Origin: Erodium maritimum
Taxonomy: Eukaryota > Streptophyta > Magnoliopsida > Geraniales > Geraniaceae
Assembly (NCBI GenBank): GCA_963921825.1
Contig: OY997592.1
Coordinates: 29,863,730-29,927,729, forward strand
Direction: 5' to 3'
Length of the DNA stretch: 64,000 nucleotides
Of this stretch, positions 37,301-50,137 are shown piece after piece; position 1 is the stretch's first letter; the number at the start of each line of letters is the position of its first letter. A model generated the notes under the pieces. That model was given only the letters and a program-made list of their open reading frames with translations. It searched no databases and was not told where the DNA came from. A program made the position numbers and the translations under genes.

Positions 37301-40300
37301 CTAAGGAGAAGGTTTCCTCATAGTCAATCCATTGGATCTGCCTATAACCTTTCGCCACCAGTTGAGCTTTGTAGGTCAGAGGGTTGCCGTCCATGTCCAT
37401 CTTCACCTTGAAGATCCATTTGCATCCTATGGTCCTCACACCATTGATGGGATCAACCGGTTCCCAGACTCGGTTGTCCGACATGGATTGCATTTCCTCC
37501 CTCATGGCTCCCAGCCATAACTCGGAGTTGGGCCCATCCGCGACTTCCTGAAAGGTGGCTGGATCATCGTGATCCACCATGACTTCATTGTCACCTCCGG
37601 ATACCATATATTGGAGGTGGAAGATTGATCCTTTCAAATCGCCTTGGACCTTCCGGAATTGTAACAGGAATTGGTTCTTACTCTACGACAATCTCTGGCT
37701 CCTTTCTACTGGGTTGCCAATTGGTTTAGACAGATATGTACCATCCTGAATTTCTTCGAGATGCACAGTCCTCCCAATGACGTCTTTGGAAACAAAACTC
37801 CTCTCTAGAGCATAATCCCAGAAAGAGATTGGGAGATCAGTCTAACTAATAATGGAACGGATCATTGTCTAACAATGTCCGATTTCTCCGTTTGGCTACA
37901 CCTTTCATCTACAGTGTCCCAGGAGGAGTCCATTCCAAAAGGATCCCATTCTCTTTTAGATGATCTAATAACTCTGTGGTCAAGTATAGTCCACCTCGAT
38001 CCAATCGAAGTGCCTTAATACCTTTGTCGAGCTGGTTTTCTACTTTAGTCTTAAACTCTTTGAATTTATCAAAAGCTTCAGACTTATGTCTCAGCGAATA
38101 GACATAACCATATTTACTGTAATCATCAGTAAATGTGATAAAGTAGCTAAAACCCCTCCTGGCAAGTGAACTTATTGGTCTACACACATTCGAGTGTATC
38201 AGCCCCAATAATTCACCCGCCCTTTCATCGCGATCGATAAAGGGCACTTTAGTCATTTTGCCCATCAAACAAACCTTGCACCTATCGATCGAATGGAATT
38301 CGAATGAACCTGAAAGCCCGCACTTCTAAAGTGCTGATAGGCGCTTCTTGTTTATGCGACCCAAATGACAGTACCATAACAGAGTTAGGTTTAAATCGTT
38401 GGATTTAGACCTCTTGGTATTAACGGAATATATAGAACTTGAGGCATTGTTACCCATATCTAATATGTACAATCCTCCAACCATGTCAGTACTGGTATAA
38501 AACATATCATTGCATAGAACATTGAAAACTCCATTTCCAATATTAACATTATATCCTTCCTTGTCAAACACGGATACAGATATAATATTCCTACTAAAAG
38601 TAGGTATGCAATATACATTATACAATACTAAGACAAGGCCTCTTGACAAAGCAAGACTCATGGATCCTACAGCAGTTGCCACAACTCTAAGGTCCATTTC
38701 GTGCTTTCCAAATCTCTCCTACTTTCAGCCACCATATATTAGTGCATGTGTGAGATTCAGTCATGGTATCTAATACCCATGAATCTTTGGAAGTAGAGAG
38801 ATGTAGCTCTATAGAGTTAATACCGAATGAAGGCACGATCCCACCGCCCTTCCTTAGATCATCCAGGTTTCCTGATGAAGGCGCAGTCCTACTGCCCTTC
38901 TTCAGATCATCCAGGCTATTTGATGAAGGCGCAGTCCCACTGCCCTTCTTCAGATCAGCCGTGAACTTCCTGTAATCCCGGTTCCAATGACCAGGCTGTT
39001 GGCAGTAGAAGCAGACATTCTCAGGTGTCTCATCTTTCCTGCCAAGTGCGCATGGGCCCAGCCCTTGCCACTTCCAATTCCCTTGTTGACCATCAGAATA
39101 TCCTTGGATCCCAGATCCCTGAGATATTCTTCTCAGCAGCTGATGACACTTCATGTAACTCTGATATGGTCTTAGAGACAGCCTTGTCAAGGACATATTC
39201 TTTGCGTTCAGACTTGAGGACTATCCTCAAAATTCTGTACCAGTCCAAATAGTTTGTCCCATTTAGCTTGACCCTGTCAAGAATGGTTTTTAATGACAAA
39301 CTATTAATGTTCGCTGAATTTGCCGTTTGATCTACAACAGATAAAATTCAATCAGTAAACTGAATAAATTTTATGAAGATCAAGCTTAAACACCAACAAT
39401 CAATTCTAAACCTTTAGAATCTGAAACCAAGATCCTTGATTCACTCGATTAAGCTGAACTAATGCTCACCACTTAATCGAGCTATGTAGGTAGGACTCCA
39501 TCCAATCACATCCAATGTGACTCTTGGCTAGGGTATGTACTTATGTACACGACTTACCCTATCTGTTACCCTAGCTCAACCTCAGGCCGAGAATCGTAGT
39601 CGGGTCCACCAATTTTCAACTATGGCTCGTCACTATGTAGGTGCTCCGCTAATGCGCACGACACCCACATATGTCGTCCAAACCTACTACCCCGCTTCCC
39701 CATGGATGCTCCGCTAATGCGCACGACAACCATAGGACGGGGAGGTAGTAAGGTTTTGATGATTGGGAGGTATCGGACATGACCCGCTTTTACTTGTCCA
39801 GTTGTGTTCAAAACTTTGGCACATCCTAGATGCGATGAGCACATCAACTACATTCCAAATGCAATGATGCCTCAAATTACATCCAATGTAATTCTTCCTT
39901 TGAACCCGTCAACTACATCCAATGCAATGACGGTTCTAAGGGTTCACACACAAGGATTAAAATTCCAATTTTATCTTTGCATGTGAGGTGATATGCTCTG
40001 TAAATAAAGTTAAGCATGCAATTCTAAAACACATAGAATTAATCATGCATAAACTAAACCAAGCATAAAGCGATAAATGTGCACATAATAGCCCCCTAAA
40101 CTAACTCCCACTAGCTTCTTGAGCTCCACCGACTCCAAGCCGATGCCAACACCCGAAAAGCCACCAAATGACCTTTTCGCCCTTTCTTCGTCTTGAGTAA
40201 AATATTACAATTTAATACACGACTCGCAGGTCGGGAATAAATAAATATTACAAACAAGTGGTTCGACGACCACACCTTGAAAGAATAATTACACGTTAAC

Positions 40301-42569
40301 TCTAACGGCTCGCAGGCCGTGAAAAGCGATAAATAATTAAATTGAGCTCGGGGCTATTATGTACACCATGCCAACATCACATCACACATCGTGTTATCAA
40401 ACAATCATGTTATCAAACATCATGTGATTTTCCGGATTTAATTAATAGCCAAGTTTCGAAAATTTTTGATGCTCGGTTTATCGAAACAGTTCAAAAATGA
40501 AACTTTTGAACATTTGATCTTCGAGTTCGTCATGACGGTTCCAAACTCGTCATAACTAAAAAAACGGTTTAGCCTTGGCATATCAACCATCCAATGGTCA
40601 TGCTTGGCCTAGCTCCGTCCAACGGAGCCCCGTTCGGTCTCGGTTTCGTCTCCCCGAGAGTCCCGCTCCCGAGACCCGAAAAATCAAACTTTTTTCAAAA
40701 TTTCCAGATTTGAAATAATTTTCAAAAATTCATTTTACATGCATTAAATCCATAAACAATAATTTAAAACATGTTATCAATCAATTTAGCAAAACAACAT
40801 GCCAAAAACGAAACTTTCAAGCAAAACCGAAACTTTGAACACCGTCTTGTGAATCCCGGAGGTAGCACGGCTCTGATACCACTGTTGGGTCTCGAGGTAG
40901 GGTTGGAGATGAACCAACTCGCAGCGGAAAATCAATGAAAACCAAGAGACAATTAAAACCATGAAACAACTAACAAAGAATGGATTAACAAGAGAAAAAT
41001 TCAGCACTAGTTCTTAGCAAAACAAGAACACCGGTTAACGAATGATTGGCTTGAGTCTCCAAGACGCCTACGTATCCACATGGGAATCAAAGCCACGTAG
41101 TTCTTCTCTTTGAGGACTCAAGAACACAAACATGGAGGTGGAAACTAGCCAAACCCGAAATGGCCATGGAAGAGGGAGAGAAAATGTGTTTCCTATTCTT
41201 GTCTTGTGTTTGTTATGTTGAAAAAAGATGACTTAAACATAACAAAACCCATACTTGTCCAACTAAAGGCATGGGACAAGTATGGTGTCAAGTAAGGTGT
41301 AAATAGGACAAGTATGGCAAGACAAGATTGGGTTAGGTGATGAATCACCAACACCTTAATCCTTGTCTTGCTTACTTAGTACTAATTAATCAAGACTTGA
41401 TTAATTAGTTCCATGGGCCTTGGTTGCATGGGCCTTTCATGGGCCTCTTGGAACATGGCCCGTGGCCATTTCTAACGAGGTCCCGTGATTCGCTCATCGC
41501 CTCCAAGCCTTCCATACCGGAAATGTCCAACATTATCCGACGCGATCAATCCCAAGACTCCAAGCCTTGTCTCGATCCGTAAAGTCCTATTCACGTACGA
41601 GCACATGACCTAAAACCCAGTTTTGGTCATGTCCCGAGACAACTCCCTTTTGGCCATTCTCCATAAATGTGTCAATGAGTTTCATCCTCCGGTGTGACCC
41701 TTAGGTTTATGCATGTCAATAGATCAACGTAAAATCCCATTTTACTTGATCCTATTTAAGTGGCAACTAACGAGACTTTAGTATTGCCTGACACTGCATA
41801 ACGAATCGACCCTGTCGATTCTAACCTTTCCGTCATCCCTGTCATTATCCTTTTATCTCCGATATCCTGATTGAGATAAGGCATATAGCCGTCATCCTTA
41901 TTATTCTCAATCACTGTTCCTTGATATGTGAGATGACTGAAGATATGATACCCAGTATCATGTGCATGGCCATGCTATTCTTTCAGTCACTCTCGATCAA
42001 GCAGCCGAGAACTGATATCTTTCCCATACCTCAGTATGAGGGATAAATCCCTTAGCCGCCTTTCGTGTCACTCATGTAGCCCGTCCCCAAGCCAATCCTG
42101 GCCGTTATGGAAGCCCTGTTACGGACAACGTTAGGCTCAGGTCAAACTCAGTTGTTGACTACATAACGATCACAAAGACTCCTTGGTCTAAGGATACATG
42201 ACAAGCTACGACACTGAATATGTTCATGACTTAATCTATGGCACATATTCAGGGCGGGTCGTCCAATATCATGTCCCACATGATATCTATGATCAAACTC
42301 CGGAATCTCATTCCAATGACTAACAGAACGTAAGCCATAAAGAGCCATCTTTCATACTAGTCGCTTCTAGTGAAGCTTTGTTGACTAGGGACCCATCGAG
42401 TGTGATCTATCTCGATCTATGGTTCTATTCGCATGGTGGGCATAGATCAGAGCACACATCGATATATTACTCCAACACATAAGTAATATAAATCCGCTTT
42501 AATTTTATTGCTAACGATGATATATACATTTGGACATTTAGGATTGAACTACGGGCACTAAGACTAACA
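34376..42569 (-). mobile_element. Complete Copia LTR retrotransposon (copy B), nested in Gypsy gag
   Basis: The LTRs are 34376-36062 and 40883-42569 (1,687 bp each) and differ at about 20 positions by eye, roughly 1.2%. This is an insertion of the order of half to one million years old, depending on the rate used. The target duplication AGGGA is at 34371-34375 and 42570-42574. It is oriented on the minus strand, with the primer-binding site (TGGTATCAGAGCC on the minus strand) at 40869-40881 beside the right LTR. It is the same family as the element at 14333-22794 but an independent insertion with a different target site. It is broken by several breaks. Confidence 0.93.
36210..39310 (-). pseudogene. 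Decayed Copia gag-pol of copy B
   Basis: On the minus strand there are gag (about 39300-38690, with a knuckle-like VCFYCQQPGHWNRD), pre-integrase and integrase (about 38700-37910), reverse transcriptase (about 37640-36650) and the RNase H end (about 36410-36210). The reading blocks closely follow those of copy A, showing a common, already degenerate source. It is a fossil with no intact polyprotein. Confidence 0.85.
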
Positions 42570-42574
42570 AGGGA

Positions 42575-45500
42575 TACCCATCTTCGTCGGTGAGCCGAAC
42601 CCCGAACTAGCCGAGAGGTGGCTAGAGCAGGTCACGTGGGACCTGGATACATCAGGTATCGAAGATGGCCGCCGCAGACTGTCCTTCGCAGCTCACCAGC
42701 TGAGGGACAGTCCCTACCACTGGTGGGGGCGGGTGAAGGACCTTGTCGGGAACGACTACGACATCTTCCAGGAGGTGTTTCTTGCACAGTACTTTCCCGA
42801 GTCGGCTCGGTTGGAGCGACATCGGCAGTTTCTAGACCTGGAGCAGGGAGGGTTGACAGTGGCGGAATACGAGGCCAGATTCACGGCCTTGACCAGATTC
42901 GCGCCGGAGATGGTGATGACCGAGCAGAACCGTTGCCTGCGGTTCCAGGGGGGACTGACCGGTGATTCGGGATAAGGTCCTCGCCTTGAGGTTGCGAAAG
43001 TATACAGATGTCATGGACACCGTAGCGACGGTGGAACAGGGTATCCGGGATGCGGCCAGGACCCGCGAGGTTCGACAGCGACCGACCAGCTTTACAGGGC
43101 CGTCAGAGTCACGAGACCTGAGGAGGCAGAGGATCGCGGGGTTCTTTCGACCACCGACTCATCAGGGTGGAGCGAGGCAGCAAGGGTCGGTGGCGTCCGT
43201 GGGGCCATTCGCGACAGAGAGGGGGGCGACATGCTATCTCTGCGGGAAGCCAGGCCACTTGCAGCGAGGGTGCCGAGCTAGAGGAGGGCACGCGGCACTA
43301 CCAGCGACCAGCCGGACAGACCAGGGCTCGGAGTCAAGAGCCGACGAGGCCAGCTGTTTCCGGTGCGGCCGGGTGGGACACACGATGGCATGGTGTCGTG
43401 AGCAGTTGGGAGAGACATCAGCGCAGCGACCGCAACAGTCGCGGACAGTACAGTCACGCAGGGGTCGCCCTTGTCAGAGTCAGCAGTCGAGGTTATCACG
43501 GTCATCTACGAGCGCACCGATTCCGAGACAGCAGCAGAGTCATGGATACGCAACGGCCAGTGCGCCGGGTCAGAGGCAGCAGGCCTCGCAGGGGAGAGTG
43601 TATGCAGTCACCGACTCCAGAGCCCCCAGATCTAGCACGTACCGCGAGACCATCCAGGGTACGTGTTTATTGTATCATTTATGGGCGTTATTCTTATTTG
43701 ATACCGGGGCGTCGCACTCTTTTATTTCATTGGGCTGTGCTGAGAGGTTGGGGTTGAGCTTAGAGCCGTTGAGTCCACCCCTGTGCCTGGACACCCCAGT
43801 TGGGGGTGGAGTGTCGTTGACTAGGGTCTGTCGTGCCTGTGAGATTAGAGTTGCAGACTGTCCTTGCCCTGGTGATCTTCTCGTACTGGGAATGACAACC
43901 TTTGATGTGATCTTGGGAATGGATTGGTTGTCGAGGTACCGAGCCAATATCGATTGCTACAAGCGACGAGTGATAGTGTCAGTGGGCAGTACGAAGGTGA
44001 CGTGTGTTCTAGGTAGTAAGAGTGGGGTCCTCCTGTCGGCGTTATCCGCTGAGGAGGAAGTATCGGCTGTGCAGAGCCGAGAATTACCGAGAGGTGTATG
44101 CGAGTTCCTCGAGGTCTTTCCTGAGGAGTTGAGCGGGTTGCCACCGGTTCGTGAGGTGGAGTTCGGGATTGATCTAGTGCCGGGAACGGCGGCAATATCG
44201 ATGGCGCCTTACAGGTTTGCGCTGGCAGAGTTGACTGAGCTGAAGCGTCAGCTAGAGGAGCTTCAGCAGAAGGGGTTTATCCGTCCGAGTGTATCGCCGT
44301 GGGGAGCACCAGCCTTCTTCGTGAAGAAGAAGAGTGGAGAGATATGGATGTGTATAGATTACCGGAAGCTGAACCGGGTTACGGTGAAGAACCGATACAC
44401 GATGCCGAGGATCGATGACTTGTTCGACCAGTTGAGAGGGTCGACCTGCTTCTCGAAGATCGATCTGCGATCCGGTTATTATCAGTTGCGAGTCCGTGAG
44501 GGGGACGTCGCAAAGACTGCATTCCGGACACGCTATGGGCACTACGAGTTCCTGGTGATGCCATTCGGACTGACGAACGCACCTGCAGCGTTCATGGACC
44601 TGATGAACAGCATCTTCCAGCCGTACTTAGATCAGTTTGCGGTGGTGTTCATGGACGACATCCCTATCTACTCGCAGAACGAGGCGACACATAAGTCACA
44701 TCAGAGGGCTGTTCTGACACTATTGCGCGAGTATCAGCTTTATGCCAACCTGGAGAAGTGCGAGTTCTGGCTCGCAGAGGTGAAATTCCTCGGTCACATC
44801 GTGTCCCGTGACGGTATCCTGGTCGATCCGTCGAAGATCAACGCGGTCTCGAAGTGGGCACGGCCCACGAGTGTCTCCGAGATCCGCAGCTTTCTGGGGT
44901 TGGCAGGCTACTATCGGCGATTTGTCCAGGATTTTGCGCGACTAGCCACGCCGATGACTCTGCTGACGCGCAAGAGAGTCGGGTTTGTGTGGACGGAGGA
45001 CTGTGAACGGGCGTTCACGGAATTGAAGACCCGGCTGACTACCGCTCCAGTATTAGTGGTGCCCGAGCGAGGGATCGGGTATGATGTCTACTGCGATGCG
45101 TCCGGAGAGGGACTGGGTTGCGTACTGATGCAGTTGGGCAGAGTTGTGGCTTATGGCTCCAGGCAGTTGAAGACGCACGAGTGCAACTATCCTACCCACG
45201 ACTTGGAGCTAGCAGCAGTCGTGTTTGCGCTGAAGGCCTGGCGATATTAATTGTATGGCGAGAGGTTTCAGGTGTTCTCGGATCACAAGAGACTCAAGTT
45301 CATATTTTCCCTGCGAGACCTGAACATGCGCCAGCGGCGGTGGATGGAGCTACTCGAGGAGTACGACTTCGAGCTACACTACCATCCGGGCAAGGCGAAC
45401 GTGGTCGCCGACGCCTTGAGTAGGAAGTCGGTTCTGAGCCTCGCCAGTATATCAGTCCGAGAGTGGGACATGATGGGGGAGCTGAGCAAGTTCGGGCTTG

Positions 45501-46960
45501 AGCTAGAGGAGATTACTGGCGGCGTGGCCATGTGCTCATTGGTGGCTCAGCCCTCACTGCTTGCCCAAGTGTTGGAGGCGCAGTCGGAGGACGTCGAGAC
45601 GTCAGAGATCCGAGAGAGAGTCGTCAGGGGTGACGAGGTGGTAGGCTGGGAGGATAGTGCTGATTGGGGGCTACGGTACCGCGGGGGGCTATTCGTGCCG
45701 GTTAACTGTAGAGACGACGTGTTGCGAGAGGCACATCATTCACGTCTTACAGTGCACCCGGGCGGCACCAAGATGTATCGTGACCTCAGACGGCATTTCT
45801 GGTGGCCCGGGATGCGGAAAGCAGTCACAGAGTTTGTGTCGAGATGTCTTGTCTGTCAGCAGGTGAAAGCTGAGCATCAGCGTCCCGCGGGATTGTTGCA
45901 GCCACTACCGATTGCTCAGTGGAAGTGGGAACACATTACGATGGACTTCGTGTGTGGACTACCGAGATCGCCGAAGGGAAACGACGCCGTATGGGTGGTA
46001 GTCGATCGGTTGACCAACTCGGCCCACTTCCTGGCTATGAGGATGACTGACCCGGTCGACAAGTTGAGCAACTTGTATATTCAAGAGATAGTGCGTCTCC
46101 ATGGGGTCCTGGTGTCGATAGTGTCTGACAGGGATCCCCGCTTCACGTCCAGGTTTTGGCCGAGTCTGTAGAAAGCGTTGGGGACCGAAGTTCTACTCAG
46201 TACAGCACACCATCCCCAGAAAGACGGTCAGTCCGAGCGCACTATTCAGATGTTGGAGGACATGCTGCGAGCATGTGTGCTGGATTTCAGGGGATCATGG
46301 GAGACCCACCTGCCGTTGGCCGAGTTCGCCTACAACAACAGCTTCCAGGCCAGTATCGGGATGGCACCGTTCGAAGCGTTGTATGGGAGGCCGTGTCGAT
46401 CGCCAGTGTGTTGGGCGGAGGTGGGGGACAAGAGTCTGCTGGGGCCAGATCTTGTCAGAGAGATGACGGAGAAGGTCGCGTTGATACGCGATCGGTTGAG
46501 GACCGCGCAGAGTCGACAGAAGAGTTATGCAGTCGGGGATCACGTGTTCCTAAAGGTGAGCCCGAGGAAGGGGCTGGTACGGTTCAGACGCAGCGGGGGC
46601 AAGTTGGCTCCGCGGTACATTGGCCCGTTCGAGATCTTGGGCAGAGTGGGAGCAGTGGCTTATCGTCTGGCGTTGCCACCGTAACTTGGGAGAGTCCATA
46701 ACGTCTTCCACGTGTCCCAGTTGCGGTAGTACAACACAGACCCCTCCCACGTCATCGAGTGGATAGATATCGTGGTGGCTGACGATGTCTCATATGAGGA
46801 GCAGCCGGTTCGGATCATGGACACACGAGAGCAGGTCCTGCGGATTATCCGCTTGGTACGAGTGCAGTGGAAACATCACGGGGCTGAGTCGACGTGGGAA
46901 CGCGAGGACGAGGTTCGCGCGAAGTATCCCGACCTGTTCTACTCCCGAGGTATGTCTGTT
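42575..46960 (+). pseudogene. Gypsy gag (rest) and pol region, Tekay type
   Basis: The domains are readable in order. Gag carries the motif AQYFPESARLERHRQF (about 42600-42970). Two zinc knuckles follow, [14 protein letters not shown] and [14 protein letters not shown] (43230-43410), then an aspartic protease [10 protein letters not shown] (about 43690). Reverse transcriptase shows [20 protein letters not shown] and VVFMDD (about 44230-44830), RNase H covers about 45060-45420, and integrase (about 45740-46500) shows [15 protein letters not shown] and the core [13 protein letters not shown] chromodomain-like end (about 46800-46960, ESTWERE) closes the region. The order and motifs are those of Tekay/Del chromoviruses. 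The coding region is broken in a few places. Confidence 0.9.
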
Positions 46961-46999
46961 TTAAATTTCGCAGACGAAATTCCTTTAAGGGGGGTAGAC

Positions 47000-49823
47000 T
47001 GTAATAACCACTTTCGGTCAACGCCAGTCAAACCTGCGAAAAACAGGAAAATTTAAAAATTTTAAGACAAACACTTAATTGAACCTGAAATGACCCCGAG
47101 GGTCATACCGGACTTAAGATGACCCCGATATCGACCAAAGTGAGTCCCGGGGGACTCAGGGCAACTTTCTGATCAATTTGGGAAAAGTTGACCTTTCGTT
47201 GGAAAAGTCAACCGAGCGACGTTTTGGTCCATTCGAGGACCGTTTTGGATCCAAAAAGCTTAGCCGTTGTCGCAGCGGTCTTAGTTGAGCCGTTTCCTTG
47301 AAGCCCGTGAAGTTTCGTAATTTTTGGGAAAAAATGCCCGTTCGGGGCCCGAAACGTCCGATTTTCGCGAATCTGATTGGAAAATATCTAATAGATATTT
47401 TCCAAAAGGTGTGGGACCCACCTTGCCACTTGTCCAACAAGTGGTGGTGTTAGTATTGGGGGGAAAATAAATAAGACACCCTTAAGGGGTGTTCGGCCAA
47501 GCATAAATCAAAAGGAAAAAAAATAGAAAATAGAAGAGAGAAGTTAGAGAGAGAAGGTGAAGAGAGAAAAGGAGAAGAAGAAGAGAGCTAGGTTTGTGGT
47601 GCCACTATTCACGTCATCCATCTATTGGATCGACTCAAGGCTAGGAGGAGTCAAGTTCCCCTCGTTCTCCTCTTGGGCAAGCACCGAACCGATCGTCGAT
47701 TTGATAATTTTCAAATGTTAGGGTTTGATTTAAAAATGATTAGTTAGGGTTGTATTGAGGTTGGGGGTTTGTTAGAGACGTTTTGGAGGCATTTGGAGGT
47801 GAAGGAGGACGTTTTCCGGCGATCGGGAGCTCGGGAGGAGCTCCGGCCACCTTAGGGGGGTGGCCGGCCACCATGTGAGGTGGCTGGCCGGAGCTAGGGC
47901 CGGCCACCACCATGGTGGGCCGGGCCCATTTAAGCCCTAGGGCCCACGACCAAGTTGGGCCGGGTGGGGCCCACGCGCTCGGGAGCTCGGGTTTAGTGTT
48001 CGGGAGGGTTAAAACGTTCCCCGGACCATTTATCCATAACCCAATCGAAATTTGGAATTAAATTGGAAAAGTTGTAATTAACGGGTTTTAGAAACTTTAA
48101 ACGTTAATTAATTGACTCGGAAGTCGGAATTCGATTCCGTTAAGTGCATTGGGACTCTTGAATTATTCTAGGACCCTAGAAACAAAAACGGGAATTTTTG
48201 GAGCCCCGGAAGGGCATTTACAAAACCTGGGCAGATTCGCCATGTCGGGTGAATCGGGCCTTTACGGGTCCTTTATCGACAATGTCGAGCAATTGGGAAG
48301 TTTGGGAGTGATCGACATTGTCGGGGTTACGTTTGGGCGTTAAGTTTATAAATTTCCAGTTATTTTTCCTGCGAGTTTAAAGTGCATTAAAAATTGTGTT
48401 CTTTTAGATCGTGCTGCGGACCGAGGCAAAGGGAAGCTAGGCGAGTGACTAGGATCACGCCGGGGCTTAGTTGAGCACTTTTGGAGTTATATACGAGGTA
48501 GGGAAAAGTAGCCGGATCTCGGCCCTAACTACGGAAAGTTAACAGTAGAATTGCATGTGACACCGGGGTGTCGTGGGTTGAGTAGGTTTATTTAAATATT
48601 AGAAAGGCATGATACGGGGAACGTAGCGTTTATGAGAAAAGCATGTGACACTTAGTAGTGTCGTAGGAACAGAGAACTTAGCGATATTAGATATACTTGA
48701 GGCATATGACCATGCCCGGAGGTTGACTGTTTAATTTATGTCTTGGGTGGCCATGAGAGCCCGTGTATTATTATTGGTGTCTTGGGTGGCCATGAGAGCC
48801 CGTGTATTATTGTTGGTGTCTTGGGTGGCCATGAGAGCCCGCGTTTTACTGTTGGGACGTCTTGGGAGGCCATGAGTGCTCGTGGGGTTGTTGAGCCCGT
48901 GAGTTACAGTTGGTGTGTCTTGGGAGGCCATGAGGGCCCGTGGGGTTGTTGAACCCGAGTCTTTACTGTTGGAGTCTTGAGTGGCTATGAGTGCCTGTGG
49001 ACTGTTGAACTGGTCTTGTTACTGTTTGTTTAGCTTTGCTTGTGATTGTGATTGTGTTTGCCCGAGGTTAGTAACCCGACTTCGTGTCGGGGAGTGGTGT
49101 GGATTTTGGCAGGTTACGAGCATTCGTTGGCTGGCCTGACCAAATTCGAGTCTCGACAGGTTATGAGCATTCTTTGGCTAGCCTAATCTGTTTCGGGTCA
49201 CGACAGGTTATGAGCATTCTTTGGCTAGCCTGATCCGTTTCGGGTCTCGGCAGGTTACGAACATTCTTTGGCTGGCCTGATCCGTGTTCGAGTCTCGGCA
49301 GGTTGTGAGCGTTCTTTGGCTAGCCTGATCCGTGTTCGTGTCTTTGGAGGAGGTCATAAATGGTTGTGTCGGGATTACTTTACGAGTTTGAGGTTGAGTC
49401 TGTCGTGGAAGGTAATGGGTTGTGGGTCAGTTGAGTACTTGAGTTGGGGATTGTAGTCCCAGTGTTGGGTTGGTGTTGGTGTTACTAGCTTTGTCTGCTA
49501 ATTATGCCATAATCAGTCTGTTATCTGTGGTGGTGAGCGAACGCTCACCCCTAGCTGCTTTTCCTACAGGTACTGATCACTGGACGGACTAGGTGAGCTC
49601 TTGAAGCTTGGGGAGCTAGGAGCGGAGTCTGGTCTTTTTTATTTTGAGTCTAGTGACGGATACTTGTACCTTGTCCATTTTTTGGGACGTTTTTGTATTG
49701 TAAATATTATTTTTGATAACTAAATGGTAATTTCATAGTATTTATTCAAAACAAGTTTCTAGTGGTTTTATGTTTTTAAATGTTCGCATCTCGAGTTCGG
49801 TTTACTGAAATTGGGGCGTGACA
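47000..49823 (+). repeat. 3' LTR of the Gypsy element
   Basis: It starts TGTAATAACC right after the purine tract and ends GGCGTGACA. It contains minisatellite 1 (about 48738-49005) and minisatellite 2 (about 49107-49340), like the 5' LTR. The target duplication CGTAG follows at 49824-49828, after which the MULE sequence resumes. Confidence 0.93.
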
Positions 49824-49828
49824 CGTAG

Positions 49829-50137
49829 AGTCCTCTCAGTTTTATACGTTATGGTATGAGGTCTTAGCATGTCGTCTTGTCGATCTGGTTTTATGTAAAC
49901 TAGACCCGGGTGTCCATCCAGTATTGAATGTAACAGAATGTTGTGCTAATCCGTTATTTACTCATCATATATGTAATAACTGAGGCCTTTTTGGTTTTGT
50001 TTTAAAATATTTGTACAAGTCCTTTATTTATTTACAGATTCCTTTTGGTTTGAAATTGTTTGAAAACAACTTTTTAAATATTAGTAGAAGTCCATTATGG
50101 TAAATTCTAACTTTATATGTTCCTCATTGTTGTAGGA
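49829..50137. other. MULE sequence between the Gypsy insertion and the transposase
   Basis: This is non-coding, with a T-rich tract and a splice-acceptor-like TTGTTGTAG ending at 50135, just before the transposase start codon. It is probably the 3' part of a 5' UTR intron. Confidence 0.45.

Larger units (their letters stand above)
30173..49823 (+). mobile_element. Complete Gypsy (Tekay-type chromovirus) element with a nested Copia
   Basis: The LTRs are 30173-32994 and 47000-49823 (about 2.82 kb each). The target duplication CGTAG is at 30168-30172 and 49824-49828. The primer-binding site TGGTATCAGAGC is at 32998-33009 and the purine tract AAGGGGGGTAGAC just before 47000. Parts in order are gag (from 33991, interrupted by the Copia insertion and resuming near 42575), zinc knuckles, protease, reverse transcriptase, RNase H, integrase and a chromodomain-like C-terminus. 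The LTRs differ by a few percent (about 20 differences in the first ~480 bp, fewer later), which suggests about one to a few million years. It is broken by the nested insertion and by a handful of further breaks. Confidence 0.93.
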
